Shown: positions 25,823-34,383 of the stretch, piece by piece
How positions within the stretch are numbered: position 1 is the first letter of the stretch
Layout: each line of letters opens with the position of its first letter
Assembly (NCBI GenBank): GCA_016720655.1
Contig: JADKKE010000001.1
Span: 1-41,715, forward strand
Direction of reading: 5' to 3'
DNA: 41,715 nt
Source: Bacteroidota bacterium
Lineage (GTDB): Bacteria; Bacteroidota; Bacteroidia; AKYH767-A; 2013-40CM-41-45
The notes under the pieces: model-generated
Database searches by the model: none
What the model saw: only the letters and a program-made list of their open reading frames with translations
Told to the model about the DNA's origin: nothing
Position numbers and translations under genes: made by a program

Positions 25823-26278
25823 TTATTCCCTGATTTTAATCAGCTTTAATGTAGAAACTGTTTTCATAGTCTCAATTTCAAGCAGGTAATAAGCAGCAGG
25901 CAAGGTTGAAATGTCCACCTCCTGTTGATTGGCAGGAAATTCAAAATCGACTTTCTTTACCATCCTGCCGGTTTCATCAAAAACTCTGATCGAATGAATA
26001 GGTAAAGTGTTATCATAAACAGTAAGAATTCCATTTGTCGGATTCGGAAAAACCAGAGATGAATAATGTGAGGCATTTTTCAAACGCGTTGAAATAACGG
26101 AATTCTCCGCACTAAGAATCCATCGCTCCGGATCAAAATAAATATTCTTCACTTCGAAATCCAGTGTACATGTAAACCGTTGCCCTGGAATACTGATGAT
26201 CAAAAACAAGAATAGTATCTCTTCCATTACCGCTGAACTGGATCGGCACAGGCATTTGAAAAAAGGAAACGGATGCAT
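25823..26278 (-). CDS. M1 aminopeptidase, C-terminal part with T9SS sorting domain (frameshifted)
   Basis: Downstream segment of the aminopeptidase gene starting near 27794. True homology starts at QRFTCTLDFEVKNIYFDPERWILS; the preceding residues are out of frame with the protein. The last ~80 residues (FPNPTNGILTVYDN ... YYLLEIETMKTVSTLKLIKI) are a type A sorting domain for type IX secretion. One extra C in the run at 26183-26185 separates this part from the catalytic part; as sequenced, the enzyme would lose its sorting signal. Confidence 0.82.
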   Translation of the reverse strand: MHPFPFFKCLCRSSSAVMEEILFLFLIISIPGQRFTCTLDFEVKNIYFDPERWILSAENSVISTRLKNASHYSSLVFPNPTNGILTVYDNTLPIHSIRVFDETGRMVKKVDFEFPANQQEVDISTLPAAYYLLEIETMKTVSTLKLIKIRE

Positions 26279-27794
26279 CCGATTGTGTTTGTCCGATCAT
26301 CAAATCAACTATACTTCCGTTTTGATTCCACTCCAACTGATAGGATGGATATCCTTGTCCGGTATACCATTGATTAAAAAAATATGTGAGATTTAATCCG
26401 GATCCAAGTTCAAGATGCGTTTTCAGATTGCTGGTTCTCGCATAGGAATAAACCAGGTTTGCATCCGAAATATAATTTCGAATTGAAGTAAAAAAAGCTG
26501 AGTCTCCCATCACCCATCGCAACATATGCAAGAGATATGCGCCTTTGCAATAGGTAAGCCTGTAATCGAAGATCCTTGAAACATCGGTGGTGTCATCACA
26601 AAACACAGAGCCATCTGGCTTGGTGGTGATGGTATTTGAAATTCCTGTAAGAAATGAATTCCAGGTCGACGGCACGATGCGCTGCCTTCCCAATCCTTGC
26701 AAATAGGTAGCAAATCCTTCGTTGAGCCAGATATCTTCCCAGCTTCCACAGGTAATTTTATCTCCGAACCACTGATGTGCTAATTCGTGGATCAGCAGGT
26801 AGGCATCAAAATTTCCAATGAAACTCATGGTCTGATGTTCCATTCCTCCACCCCATCCGAATTGTGCTTGTCCGTATTTCTCCTTACTGAATGGATACTT
26901 CCCAAACAAACTGTCAAAAAACAAAATGACCTCGTTAAAATGCTGCTCCGCGAGTTTGCTCCGTGTCCGAGCCGAATCTTGTGGATAGGTGTATTGCACA
27001 ACAGGCATTGAAGTTCCATCACTCAACACGATGGTATCGGCAAAAGTCGAATAATTTGTAACTGCTACTCCGACCAAATAAGCTGCAACAGGATATTCAG
27101 AATGCCAGTGTGATACTTTAGAATTCCCTGAAATAATTTCGCTCATCAGCAATCCATTGCCTGCAACTTTATACATGGAAGCTGTGGTGACGAACACATC
27201 CAGTGTATCAATTTTATCATTTAAATCCTGATGACAAGGCCACCATTCCTTAGAACCGTAAGGTTCTGAAAGTGTCCAGAGAATGGGGCCCGTTGCATGC
27301 TGGTCAATTTCAAAAGAACCAAATCCGGAAAGTCCCGGCACTCCATGATAAACTATGGAAACCGAATCAATAACTTGAGCAGACAATGGTATTGGAAAAC
27401 TGATGAGCAACTCATCTGCAGCGGAATGTTGAAATGAAATCGGCGAGCCATGATAAATTACACTGTCCACAATTAAAGCATACGAAAGATCCAATTCAAT
27501 TTGGTTCATTGAACTTTGGAGTGGCCGAAAACAGGTAGTGACCTTTCCACTGATATATCGAACCTGAGGATCCAGCGTCCATTCACAACGTTCTGCAATA
27601 ACATCGAAGGATGAAACGGAAGCAGTCGATTCAACTTTACCATGAAATTGTAATGCTGATTTTTTTTCCTGATCAATCAACTCATGGAACAATTCTTCAG
27701 AAGTGTGCTGACAAAAAACAGTACCGGTAAACAAAAAATGTACAGACAGGAAAATGACAACAAAATAATTATTGTTTTTCTTCCAGGAGAACAT
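26133..27794 (-). CDS. Secreted M1-family metalloaminopeptidase, catalytic part (frameshifted)
   Basis: Zinc aminopeptidase of the gluzincin clan. Zinc motif HELAHQW with the third ligand in WLNEGFATY 18 residues later; the substrate-binding GGGMEHQTMSF replaces the usual GAMEN. The N-terminal beta domain includes WWPCHQDLNDKIDT, typical of M1. A signal peptide precedes it (YFVVIFLSVHFLFTGTVFC). Two ATGs are available, 27806 and 27794; 27794 leaves a shorter n-region. The 5' end overlaps the SCO gene by about 26 bp. Rejoined to the downstream fragment the enzyme has about 655 residues and would be exported by type IX secretion. Confidence 0.86.
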   Translation of the reverse strand: MFSWKKNNNYFVVIFLSVHFLFTGTVFCQHTSEELFHELIDQEKKSALQFHGKVESTASVSSFDVIAERCEWTLDPQVRYISGKVTTCFRPLQSSMNQIELDLSYALIVDSVIYHGSPISFQHSAADELLISFPIPLSAQVIDSVSIVYHGVPGLSGFGSFEIDQHATGPILWTLSEPYGSKEWWPCHQDLNDKIDTLDVFVTTASMYKVAGNGLLMSEIISGNSKVSHWHSEYPVAAYLVGVAVTNYSTFADTIVLSDGTSMPVVQYTYPQDSARTRSKLAEQHFNEVILFFDSLFGKYPFSKEKYGQAQFGWGGGMEHQTMSFIGNFDAYLLIHELAHQWFGDKITCGSWEDIWLNEGFATYLQGLGRQRIVPSTWNSFLTGISNTITTKPDGSVFCDDTTDVSRIFDYRLTYCKGAYLLHMLRWVMGDSAFFTSIRNYISDANLVYSYARTSNLKTHLELGSGLNLTYFFNQWYTGQGYPSYQLEWNQNGSIVDLMIGQTQSDASVSFFQMPVPIQFSGNGRDTILVFDHQYSRATVYMYTGFRSEEYLF

Positions 27795-28416
27795 GGATAT
27801 CATCAATGAGTTTATTCACTTCGGTAGAGTCTGTGCCATCATAGAATCCCCTGATTCTTCGGAGAGGATCGACCAAAGCGAAGAATTGTGTATGAACAAA
27901 ATCTTCCGGTCCTCCATCTCCTTCCGTCACACTCACAAGATACGATTTTCTGGCCATGTCATACAGCTCCGATTTGTCACCTGTTAGAAACTGCCATTGC
28001 TTAGCATCGGCATGGTGCTCCCGTGCATAGGCTGCAAGCACAGGCACCGAATCTTCCAAAGGCTTGACAGAATGCGATAAAAAATGAATGCGTTCATCTC
28101 CTTTGTAGTGCTCGTATACTCTTTCCATTTGTCCTGACATAATCGGACAAATTCCCTGACAGGTGGTAAAGAAAAAGTCGGCAATGAATATTTTTCCTTT
28201 TACCGCATCTTCTGTCACTTGTTTTCCTTCCTGGTCAATAAATGAGAATGAAGAAACAGTATGATCCGTACTGTCTTCATTTTTCTCCCCATATACGGGC
28301 AACACTATGGTCTCATCTTTCTCGGGATTCATGATGGTATAAGCATACACCATAAAACCGAGTGTGATTAATCCGACGATAAAAAATCGCACAAACACCG
28401 ATTGGAATAACTTCAT
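27769..28416 (-). CDS. SCO1/SenC family copper protein
   Basis: A thioredoxin-fold, membrane-anchored periplasmic protein that delivers copper to cytochrome oxidase CuA or acts in thiol redox. Start ATG 28416 is chosen because ATGA overlaps the stop of the upstream YHS lipoprotein; the frame is open 12 codons further. One N-terminal TM (FIVGLITLGFMVYAYTI). Copper ligands C86-x3-C90 in TCQGICP and H175 in DFVHTQFF are all present. 215 residues, normal for the family. Co-transcribed with the YHS lipoprotein and possibly the M1 aminopeptidase; the oxidase itself is not in the window. Confidence 0.92.
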   Translation of the reverse strand: MKLFQSVFVRFFIVGLITLGFMVYAYTIMNPEKDETIVLPVYGEKNEDSTDHTVSSFSFIDQEGKQVTEDAVKGKIFIADFFFTTCQGICPIMSGQMERVYEHYKGDERIHFLSHSVKPLEDSVPVLAAYAREHHADAKQWQFLTGDKSELYDMARKSYLVSVTEGDGGPEDFVHTQFFALVDPLRRIRGFYDGTDSTEVNKLIDDIHVLLEEKQ

Positions 28417-28709
28417 TGCGAATTTGTTTTCTTGATAAATGATTCTTTGCAACCCGGACTACAGAATCCATAAATTTTATCATTCCGGGTAAGTGTGTCG
28501 GAAATGCCATCTTTTAAACTCATACCACAAATTGTATCCCTCAGAGAAACTAAAAGAGTCGGATCTATCTGTATCCTTTTTCCATTGCTTTCCATCATGC
28601 GTTCTATCGGCACCGGTTTATGTTCAGGTTCTCGTGCGGGCTGGGTACATGCGGTAATAAAAAACAAAAAACCAGCACTATAAATGAGGCAACTATTTCG
28701 CTTTGACAT
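28413..28709 (-). CDS. Lipoprotein with YHS/TRASH-type metal-binding domain
   Basis: A 98-residue lipoprotein: signal sequence with lipobox ITAC (Cys21), a polar linker, then a YHS-like fold with C61-G-M, YGFCSPGC (C83, C87) and the helix KESFIKK. This Cys pattern occurs in domains binding copper or other soft metals. It overlaps the SCO gene by 4 bp, so the pair likely works together in copper delivery or sensing at the outer face of the cell envelope; the direction of transfer is inference. Confidence 0.83.
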   Translation of the reverse strand: MSKRNSCLIYSAGFLFFITACTQPAREPEHKPVPIERMMESNGKRIQIDPTLLVSLRDTICGMSLKDGISDTLTRNDKIYGFCSPGCKESFIKKTNSQ

Positions 28710-28953
28710 TTCCGGTTAATGAATCTTGCACAATATCGGGATGCTTCAGGGATTAACCACATTTTCGCTAAATAAAATGATTATAAATAGAGATTTGTTT
28801 ACAAGGACTTCGATCCGTTGCAGGAATCCCCTCTGAAAACCAAGTTGATAAATACTGAATTCCTTTCAATCCGCTTCATTGAATCCAAATTCACCAATAA
28901 ATTAAATGTTTTTTTGATGCTGGTTAGCATGAATACAAACATCCAATTTTTCC

Positions 28954-28961
28954 TATATTTG
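28954..28961 (+). promoter_or_regulatory. -7 box of the E1 alpha/beta gene
   Basis: TATATTTG matches TAnnTTTG and lies 29 bp before the ATG at 28991. No clear -33 TTG is seen at 19-21 bp. Confidence 0.5.
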
Positions 28962-28990
28962 TGAGAACACCATAACCCGTTTCGTTTCAC

Positions 28991-31411
28991 ATGAAAGAGT
29001 CAACTGCAGGTTCTGTTAAGAGAGATCTAAGCTTTGAAGATTTCCGCAAGGAAGTATTGAATGATTACCGGATAGCTTCGGAAAGCCGGCAAGCCAGTTT
29101 GCTTGGGCGGAAAGAAGTCCTCACCGGCAAAGCAAAATTCGGAATTTTCGGTGATGGGAAAGAACTCGCCCAGATTGCAATGGCGAAACAATTTCAGAAC
29201 GGAGATTTTCGCTCGGGTTACTACCGTGATCAGACGTTTATGTTTGCTATCGGACAATCAGACATCACAAAATTTTTCGCACAGATGTATGCCAATCCGG
29301 ATGTTGAAGCAGAACCTTCATCTGCCGGTCGTTCCATGAACGGACATTTTTCTACTCGAAGTTTAAATCCGGATGGTTCCTGGAAGGAGCTTACGAAGAT
29401 GAAAAATTCTTCTTCGGATATCTCTCCTACTGCAGGACAAATGCCACGTCTTGTCGGATTGGCATGGGCTTCTAAACTCTATCGTCAGAATCCCGGGCTC
29501 AGTCACATGAAAGGTTTTTCGATTAATGGAAATGAAGTCGCATTTGGTTCCATCGGTGATGCGAGTACCTCTGAAGGAGTATTTTTTGAAGCGATAAATG
29601 CAGCAGGAGTTTTACAGATTCCAATGGCTATCTCTGTTTGGGATGATGGATATGGAATTTCTGTTCCTGCGAAATACCAGACAACCAAACAAAATATTTC
29701 TGAAATCCTGAAAGGTTTCGAACGTAATGATAAAGGCGAAGGATATGTCATTCTTCGCGGGAAGGGATGGGATTATCCCGGACTTTGCGAGATGTATGAA
29801 AAGGGAATCAAAATATGCAGGGAAGAACACGTACCTGTGCTGTTCCATATTCAGGAAGTCACACAACCACAAGGCCACAGTACATCAGGATCCCACGAAC
29901 GATACAAGACAAAAGAACGTCTTGCCTGGGAGGAAGAGTATGACGGACTGAAGAAGATGAGGGAATGGATGATCTCTTCTGCAATTTCAAGCGCCGAAGA
30001 GTGTGATGAGATCGACGCTGCGGCAAAAAAATATGCTGCGGCCTGCAGGAAGCAAGCCTGGGATGATTTCATGAATCCGATCAGGGAAGAAATAAAAACG
30101 GTAACTGCTTTGTTTCAATCCATTGCCGATCAAAGTTCAGAGGGATCGTTTATCCTGAAAGTGAAAACGGAACTGGAAAGTATGAGCGATCCTGCACGTC
30201 GGGATATTGCTGCTTCTGTTCATCGTGTACTGCGCCTTGCACGGAATGAAAACTCAGATGCAAGGGAATCACTGGTACAATGGAATAAGGAATATGCCAT
30301 CCACAATTTTGATCGTTACAATTCTTATTTGCACAGTGAGACTGAAGAGTCAACATCAAAAATAAATGAAGTGCCTGCAATTTATACTTCTGATGCGCCA
30401 CTCATGGATGGCAGGGAAATATTACAAGCAAATTTTGAAGTTTTATTTAACCGGGACCCAAGGCTCGTTGCTTTTGGAGAAGATCTTGGAAGAATTGGTG
30501 ATGTGAATCAGGGTTTTGCCGGACTCCAGGCAAAGTTTGGAGAAATACGGATTTCGGATGCCGGCATTCGGGAAGCAACCATTGCCGGACAAGGCATCGG
30601 CCTTGCATTACGCGGACTCAGACCCATCGCTGAAATTCAATATCTCGATTATCTGCTTTATGCAATACAGATTTTAAGCGATGATTTATCCACTTTGCAT
30701 TACCGAACCAAAGGCGGACAAAAGGCACCTGTCATTATAAGAACACGTGGTCACCGTCTTGAAGGAATCTGGCACAGTGGTTCGCCAATGGGAATGATCA
30801 TCAATGCCCTTCGCGGCATGCACATCCTTGTGCCGAGGAACATGACACAGGCTGCAGGATTCTATAATACCTTGCTTGCAGGGGACGAACCAGGCCTCAT
30901 CATTGAGTGTTTAAATGGCTACCGTTTAAAAGAAAAATTGCCATCCAACCTTGGTGATTTCAAGGTTCCGATTGGAGTGCCACAAATAATGCAGGAAGGT
31001 TCTGATGTTACCTTGGTTACTTATGGCTCTTGTGTGCGTGTCGCACAGGATGCCATGCGATCTCTCGAAGAACTCGGAATTTCAGTAGAATTAATTGATG
31101 TACAAAGTCTCCTTCCATTTGATTCCCGACATTCAATTGTTAAATCTTTACAAAAGACGAATAAATTAATTGTCCTTGATGAAGATGTCCCCGGGGGTGC
31201 AAGTGCTTATATTTTACAGCAAATACTTGAAATCCAGGATGGCTTTCGTTTTCTTGATGCTGCACCGAGAACATTAACAGCCAAATCCCATCGGCCAGCA
31301 TATGGTTCCGACGGGGATTATTTCTCTAAACCTTCTGTGGAAAATATCGTAGACGTGGTGTATGAGCTAATGCAGGAAGTTGCTCCTTCCCGTTTTCCAT
31401 CTTTCAGGTAA
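28991..31411 (+). CDS. 2-oxoacid dehydrogenase E1, fused alpha and beta subunits (branched-chain type likely)
   Basis: Thiamine-diphosphate-dependent E1 component of a 2-oxoacid dehydrogenase complex; 806 residues, alpha (about 1-440) and beta (about 465-800) in one chain. Alpha: TPP-binding block GSIGDASTSEGVFFEAINAA ... DDGYGIS. Beta: VAFGEDLGRIGDVNQGFAGL, SDAGIREATIAGQGIGLALR, EIQYLDYLLYAIQILSDDLS, and a transketolase C-terminal domain (VTLVTYGSCVRVAQDA ... LIVLDEDVPGG). Such fusions are common in Bacteroidota and usually annotated as branched-chain 2-oxoacid or pyruvate dehydrogenase E1; I favour the branched-chain type but cannot separate them firmly. The frame is fully intact over 2.4 kb. 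E2 and E3 are not in the window. Confidence 0.92.
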   Translation: MKESTAGSVKRDLSFEDFRKEVLNDYRIASESRQASLLGRKEVLTGKAKFGIFGDGKELAQIAMAKQFQNGDFRSGYYRDQTFMFAIGQSDITKFFAQMYANPDVEAEPSSAGRSMNGHFSTRSLNPDGSWKELTKMKNSSSDISPTAGQMPRLVGLAWASKLYRQNPGLSHMKGFSINGNEVAFGSIGDASTSEGVFFEAINAAGVLQIPMAISVWDDGYGISVPAKYQTTKQNISEILKGFERNDKGEGYVILRGKGWDYPGLCEMYEKGIKICREEHVPVLFHIQEVTQPQGHSTSGSHERYKTKERLAWEEEYDGLKKMREWMISSAISSAEECDEIDAAAKKYAAACRKQAWDDFMNPIREEIKTVTALFQSIADQSSEGSFILKVKTELESMSDPARRDIAASVHRVLRLARNENSDARESLVQWNKEYAIHNFDRYNSYLHSETEESTSKINEVPAIYTSDAPLMDGREILQANFEVLFNRDPRLVAFGEDLGRIGDVNQGFAGLQAKFGEIRISDAGIREATIAGQGIGLALRGLRPIAEIQYLDYLLYAIQILSDDLSTLHYRTKGGQKAPVIIRTRGHRLEGIWHSGSPMGMIINALRGMHILVPRNMTQAAGFYNTLLAGDEPGLIIECLNGYRLKEKLPSNLGDFKVPIGVPQIMQEGSDVTLVTYGSCVRVAQDAMRSLEELGISVELIDVQSLLPFDSRHSIVKSLQKTNKLIVLDEDVPGGASAYILQQILEIQDGFRFLDAAPRTLTAKSHRPAYGSDGDYFSKPSVENIVDVVYELMQEVAPSRFPSFR

Positions 31412-31478
31412 GAGATGAATTGAGTCTGAAGAGCCTGAAAATATTTTACACCTATTCCCGTTTTGAGTACTGACCTGC

Positions 31479-32090
31479 ATGGAAGATAAGACAACTGAAA
31501 AGGATTCATCCTATACCTCACTTGAAAAAATGAGTGTGTATGATCTTTTGCGTTCCATTAATCAGGAAGATAAATCAGTCCCTCAGGTAATCGAAAAATC
31601 ATTGCACCGGATCGAAACCGTCGTGGTTCTCATCAGTGAAAAATTACGACAAGGCGGTAGATTGTTTTACCTGGGAGCAGGAACCAGCGGACGATTGGCA
31701 ATTGTCGATGCTTCTGAATTGCCACCTACCTATGGGCTGGAACACGGTCGTGTAATAGGATTAATTGCCGGTGGTGATGCAGCAATTCGCAAAGCTGTTG
31801 AATTCGCAGAAGATGATCCTGAACAAGGCTGGAATGACCTTCAAGGTCATGGAATTTCAAAACACGATGTCGTCATGGGTATTGCCGCTTCCGGTACAAC
31901 TCCCTATGTAGTCGGAGCAGTAAAACGTTGCAAAGAACACAACATACTCACGATCGGACTCACCTGCAATCCGGATTCCCTGCTTGCAAAAAATGTGCAC
32001 TACCCTATCGAAATTATTGGCGGGACTGAAGTCGTGACCGGGACGAATACCCGGATGAGTTTACTGCCCAAAAACTTGTTCTCAATATGA
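31479..32090 (+). CDS. murQ: N-acetylmuramic acid 6-phosphate etherase MurQ, N-terminal fragment (damaged)
   Basis: Cleaves the lactyl ether of MurNAc-6-P during peptidoglycan recycling; a SIS-domain sugar-phosphate lyase. Clear family blocks: LLRSINQEDKSVPQVI, FYLGAGTSGRLAIVDASELP, VVMGIAASGTTPYVVGAV and GGTEVVTG. The conserved segment that should follow (S-T-R-M-K-A-G-T-A-Q-K-L-V-L-N) is corrupted: three bases appear added before ACCCGG and about four lost after ATG (32041-32072), so the frame ends at 32090 while homology continues in the next frame. Both lesions hit the same 30-bp stretch. Confidence 0.86.
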   Translation: MEDKTTEKDSSYTSLEKMSVYDLLRSINQEDKSVPQVIEKSLHRIETVVVLISEKLRQGGRLFYLGAGTSGRLAIVDASELPPTYGLEHGRVIGLIAGGDAAIRKAVEFAEDDPEQGWNDLQGHGISKHDVVMGIAASGTTPYVVGAVKRCKEHNILTIGLTCNPDSLLAKNVHYPIEIIGGTEVVTGTNTRMSLLPKNLFSI

Positions 32091-32287
32091 TTTCCACCTC
32101 CGTAATGATTCAACTCGGAAGAGTAAAAGGGAATAAAATGGTTGACATGCAAATGACGAATCACAAGCTGATCAAAAGAGGAACCGGAATTCTGATGAAT
32201 GAATTGAACATTACTGCTGTTGAAGCAGGCGAACTTCTCAATAAATACGGCAGTGTGCGCAAAGCACTGGACTCTGTGAAAAAGTAA
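32087..32287 (+). CDS. murQ: MurQ, C-terminal fragment
   Basis: 66 residues that exactly continue MurQ: MISTSVMIQLGRVKGNKMVDMQMTNHKL and the C-terminal helical domain EAGELLNKYGSVRKALDS. The first Met is an internal codon of the original gene, not an independent start. Rejoined, MurQ is about 270 residues, the usual size. Confidence 0.86.
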   Translation: MISTSVMIQLGRVKGNKMVDMQMTNHKLIKRGTGILMNELNITAVEAGELLNKYGSVRKALDSVKK

Positions 32288-32395
32288 ATTATTTATATTT
32301 TTCTTCCTGAATCATATTTAGCATTTCTTCCCAAAATAAATTTTAAAAGAAAATTTCCGGTTTCAAATTCAGCTTCATCCTGGAAATAATATTCT

Positions 32396-32403
32396 TACCT
32401 TTG
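32396..32403 (+). promoter_or_regulatory. -7 box upstream of the 166-residue protein
   Basis: TACCTTTG matches TAnnTTTG, 27 bp before the GTG start at 32431. Confidence 0.5.
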
Positions 32404-32430
32404 CGTTAATACTCAAGATCTTTTATTGCT

Positions 32431-32931
32431 GTGCAGGATATCGAACCATATTATAGCTGGCGTGAGCTTTATATTGCATCCGAAGATGAACTGTCACCAT
32501 TCCATGGAGCTGTGTACAGTGAATTCGAATTTACAAATACTGTTTACAATTATTTCATCCACCCTCAGTGGGATGAATTTGGATCCGCTACTCTCTACCT
32601 CAAAGTTATTTATGTAGACTATGATCGGTCTTTCGCCGTCATTGAATTCATCGGAGAATGGAATGATGCCTTGTACAATGACATCATGTTTTTAAAACGC
32701 GAAGTGATTGAACCCATGATGACAGAAGGAATTAAAAAATTCATCCTCATCGGAGAAAATGTGCTTAATTTTCATGGTTCTGATGATTGTTATTATGAAG
32801 AGTGGTTCCAGGATGTGGAGGATGGATGGATTGCAGCTATTAATTTCCGTCCACACGTGGCAATTGAAATGGAACGATTTAACCTCGATTATTACATGGT
32901 ATTCGGCGGGGAATTGGACGATATGAACTGA
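32431..32931 (+). CDS. Conserved-looking hypothetical protein, 166 residues
   Basis: A soluble acidic protein rich in aromatics (YYSWRELYIASEDELSPF ... CYYEEWFQDVEDGWIAAINF). It alternates strands and helices and lacks signal peptide and TM segments. The start is GTG at 32431, chosen because the -7 box lies at the right distance and no upstream ATG exists in frame. It stands alone between murQ and the RlpA-like gene. No known domain recognised. Confidence 0.7.
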   Translation: MQDIEPYYSWRELYIASEDELSPFHGAVYSEFEFTNTVYNYFIHPQWDEFGSATLYLKVIYVDYDRSFAVIEFIGEWNDALYNDIMFLKREVIEPMMTEGIKKFILIGENVLNFHGSDDCYYEEWFQDVEDGWIAAINFRPHVAIEMERFNLDYYMVFGGELDDMN

Positions 32932-33107
32932 CGGATGTTTGGTCCTGTCGAATTGTTTAAAAAAATCGAACACATCATTTCGCGTCGACTGAATTAAGAA
33001 CTAAAAAACAGGGAACAAACTCCGACAACAATCCAGGTTTATTCGAGAGAAAGACGCCGATTATTCATCAGATTTCGCTTCCTTGCAATTCGATTTCCAA
33101 GCACATC

Positions 33108-33842
33108 ATGCGCACCCTAAGATTGTTTTTTCTTTGTTGCCTCTCTCTGCTTTCTCTGAACTCAATGGCTCAGAAAAAGAAAGAACCGGTTGCAAATTCA
33201 GGGAAAGCATCTTTTTACCATGATAGTTTTCAAGGACAGGAAACCAGCAACGGAGAATTTTACAATAAGAATGATTTTACAGCTGTGCATAAAACACTTC
33301 CTTTTAACACTATTGTGAATGTGTATAATAAGCAAAATGGTAAAAAAGCAATTGTAAGAATTAATGACCGCGGACCTTTCGTAAGAAGCAGAATTATCGA
33401 TTTGTCACGATCTGCTGCAATGAAACTTGGAATGGTTCCTTACGGTGTTTCACCGGTTTCGATCCAGGTATTGAATTTGTTTGATCACCTGGCAATGAAT
33501 GACTCCACATTTATTCCCAATGATGTCTGGGATTGTTTCGGGAGAAAAACGGAATTGTGCGATGAAACAGTCTTCGTTTGGCAAACAGATTATTGGAAAC
33601 ATGCATTTTACATGGCCAGTCACCTTGCGCTTGATTATCACCTTCCTTCAGCGCAAATTCTCATCTCCGGAGAAATTAAAAACAGAACCTACAAAGTTTT
33701 AGTGAGCAACAGGAAGGATGAAATCGAATGCAAGGAACTCATTGATAAATTGCAAAAAGATGGATTTATCGGTGCTAAAATTTTCAAAGTGAACCGTCAT
33801 CAAATCGATTCCTCAGCAAATCCGCCACATGGCGGTCGATAG
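33108..33842 (+). CDS. RlpA-like septal-ring protein: double-psi beta-barrel plus SPOR-like domain
   Basis: Secreted envelope protein, 244 residues. Signal peptide MRTLRLFFLCCLSLLSLNSMAQ. DPBB domain, about residues 33-110: GKASFYHDSFQGQETSNGE and the signature AIVRINDRGPFVRSRIIDLSRSAA, whose Asp is the catalytic residue of RlpA lytic transglycosylases. C-terminal ~70 residues (YKVLVSNRKDEIECKELIDKLQKDG) look like a SPOR domain binding denuded glycan. The 3' end overlaps the convergent Nudix gene by 59 bp. Confidence 0.85.
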   Translation: MRTLRLFFLCCLSLLSLNSMAQKKKEPVANSGKASFYHDSFQGQETSNGEFYNKNDFTAVHKTLPFNTIVNVYNKQNGKKAIVRINDRGPFVRSRIIDLSRSAAMKLGMVPYGVSPVSIQVLNLFDHLAMNDSTFIPNDVWDCFGRKTELCDETVFVWQTDYWKHAFYMASHLALDYHLPSAQILISGEIKNRTYKVLVSNRKDEIECKELIDKLQKDGFIGAKIFKVNRHQIDSSANPPHGGR

Positions 33843-34245
33843 GTAAGGTAAAATCTTCCGCACGAATAGTTTTTAATGAAATCATGCGAAATGATTGTGC
33901 GCCTTCTACAGCATCAAAATCAAATATTTTGTCACTAAGTTTCAGCTCCAACTTTGACAGAGGTTTCATTTTGTAGTAAATTGAAATTACCTGAATCTCC
34001 GGATTAAAGGCGCTCTGTACAAAATTATCCGTGGTATAAAAATGTTCATTGACTTCAAACACATTTCCCGTTTCTTCCATCATTTCCCTGCGTAAACAAT
34101 CAATGGTTCCTTCTCCATATTCCAAGCCACCACCGGGGAATTTTGTCACATATTTTCCATAAATGTATTCATCACTTACAAGTACATCATGATTGGGATC
34201 AATATACAAACCGTAAACACGGAGGACGAAAGGGTTCTTCTTCAT
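33784..34245 (-). CDS. Nudix hydrolase
   Basis: Hydrolyses nucleoside-diphosphate-linked substrates. The Nudix box is complete: GGGLEYGEGTIDCLRREMMEETGN, with G-x5-E-x7-R-E-x2-E-E-x-G spacing for Mg binding. Start ATG 34245 (MKKNPFVLRVYGLYID) is preferred over 34281 because the preceding 12 codons are not family-like. Substrate unknown. Convergent with the RlpA-like gene; the last 59 bp of both genes coincide on opposite strands. Confidence 0.86.
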   Translation of the reverse strand: MKKNPFVLRVYGLYIDPNHDVLVSDEYIYGKYVTKFPGGGLEYGEGTIDCLRREMMEETGNVFEVNEHFYTTDNFVQSAFNPEIQVISIYYKMKPLSKLELKLSDKIFDFDAVEGAQSFRMISLKTIRAEDFTLPIDRHVADLLRNRFDDGSL

Positions 34246-34383
34246 AAAGTGTAGAATATGCTCACTGAAATTTGTAACCAATATAGTAGAATTTAAGAAA
34301 TCCGCCCGAAACGAATTTCATATCTTTATGCCCAACAACAAGCCTGCACATCAGTCAGGTTTTGTCATTGCTCATCATCCTGA

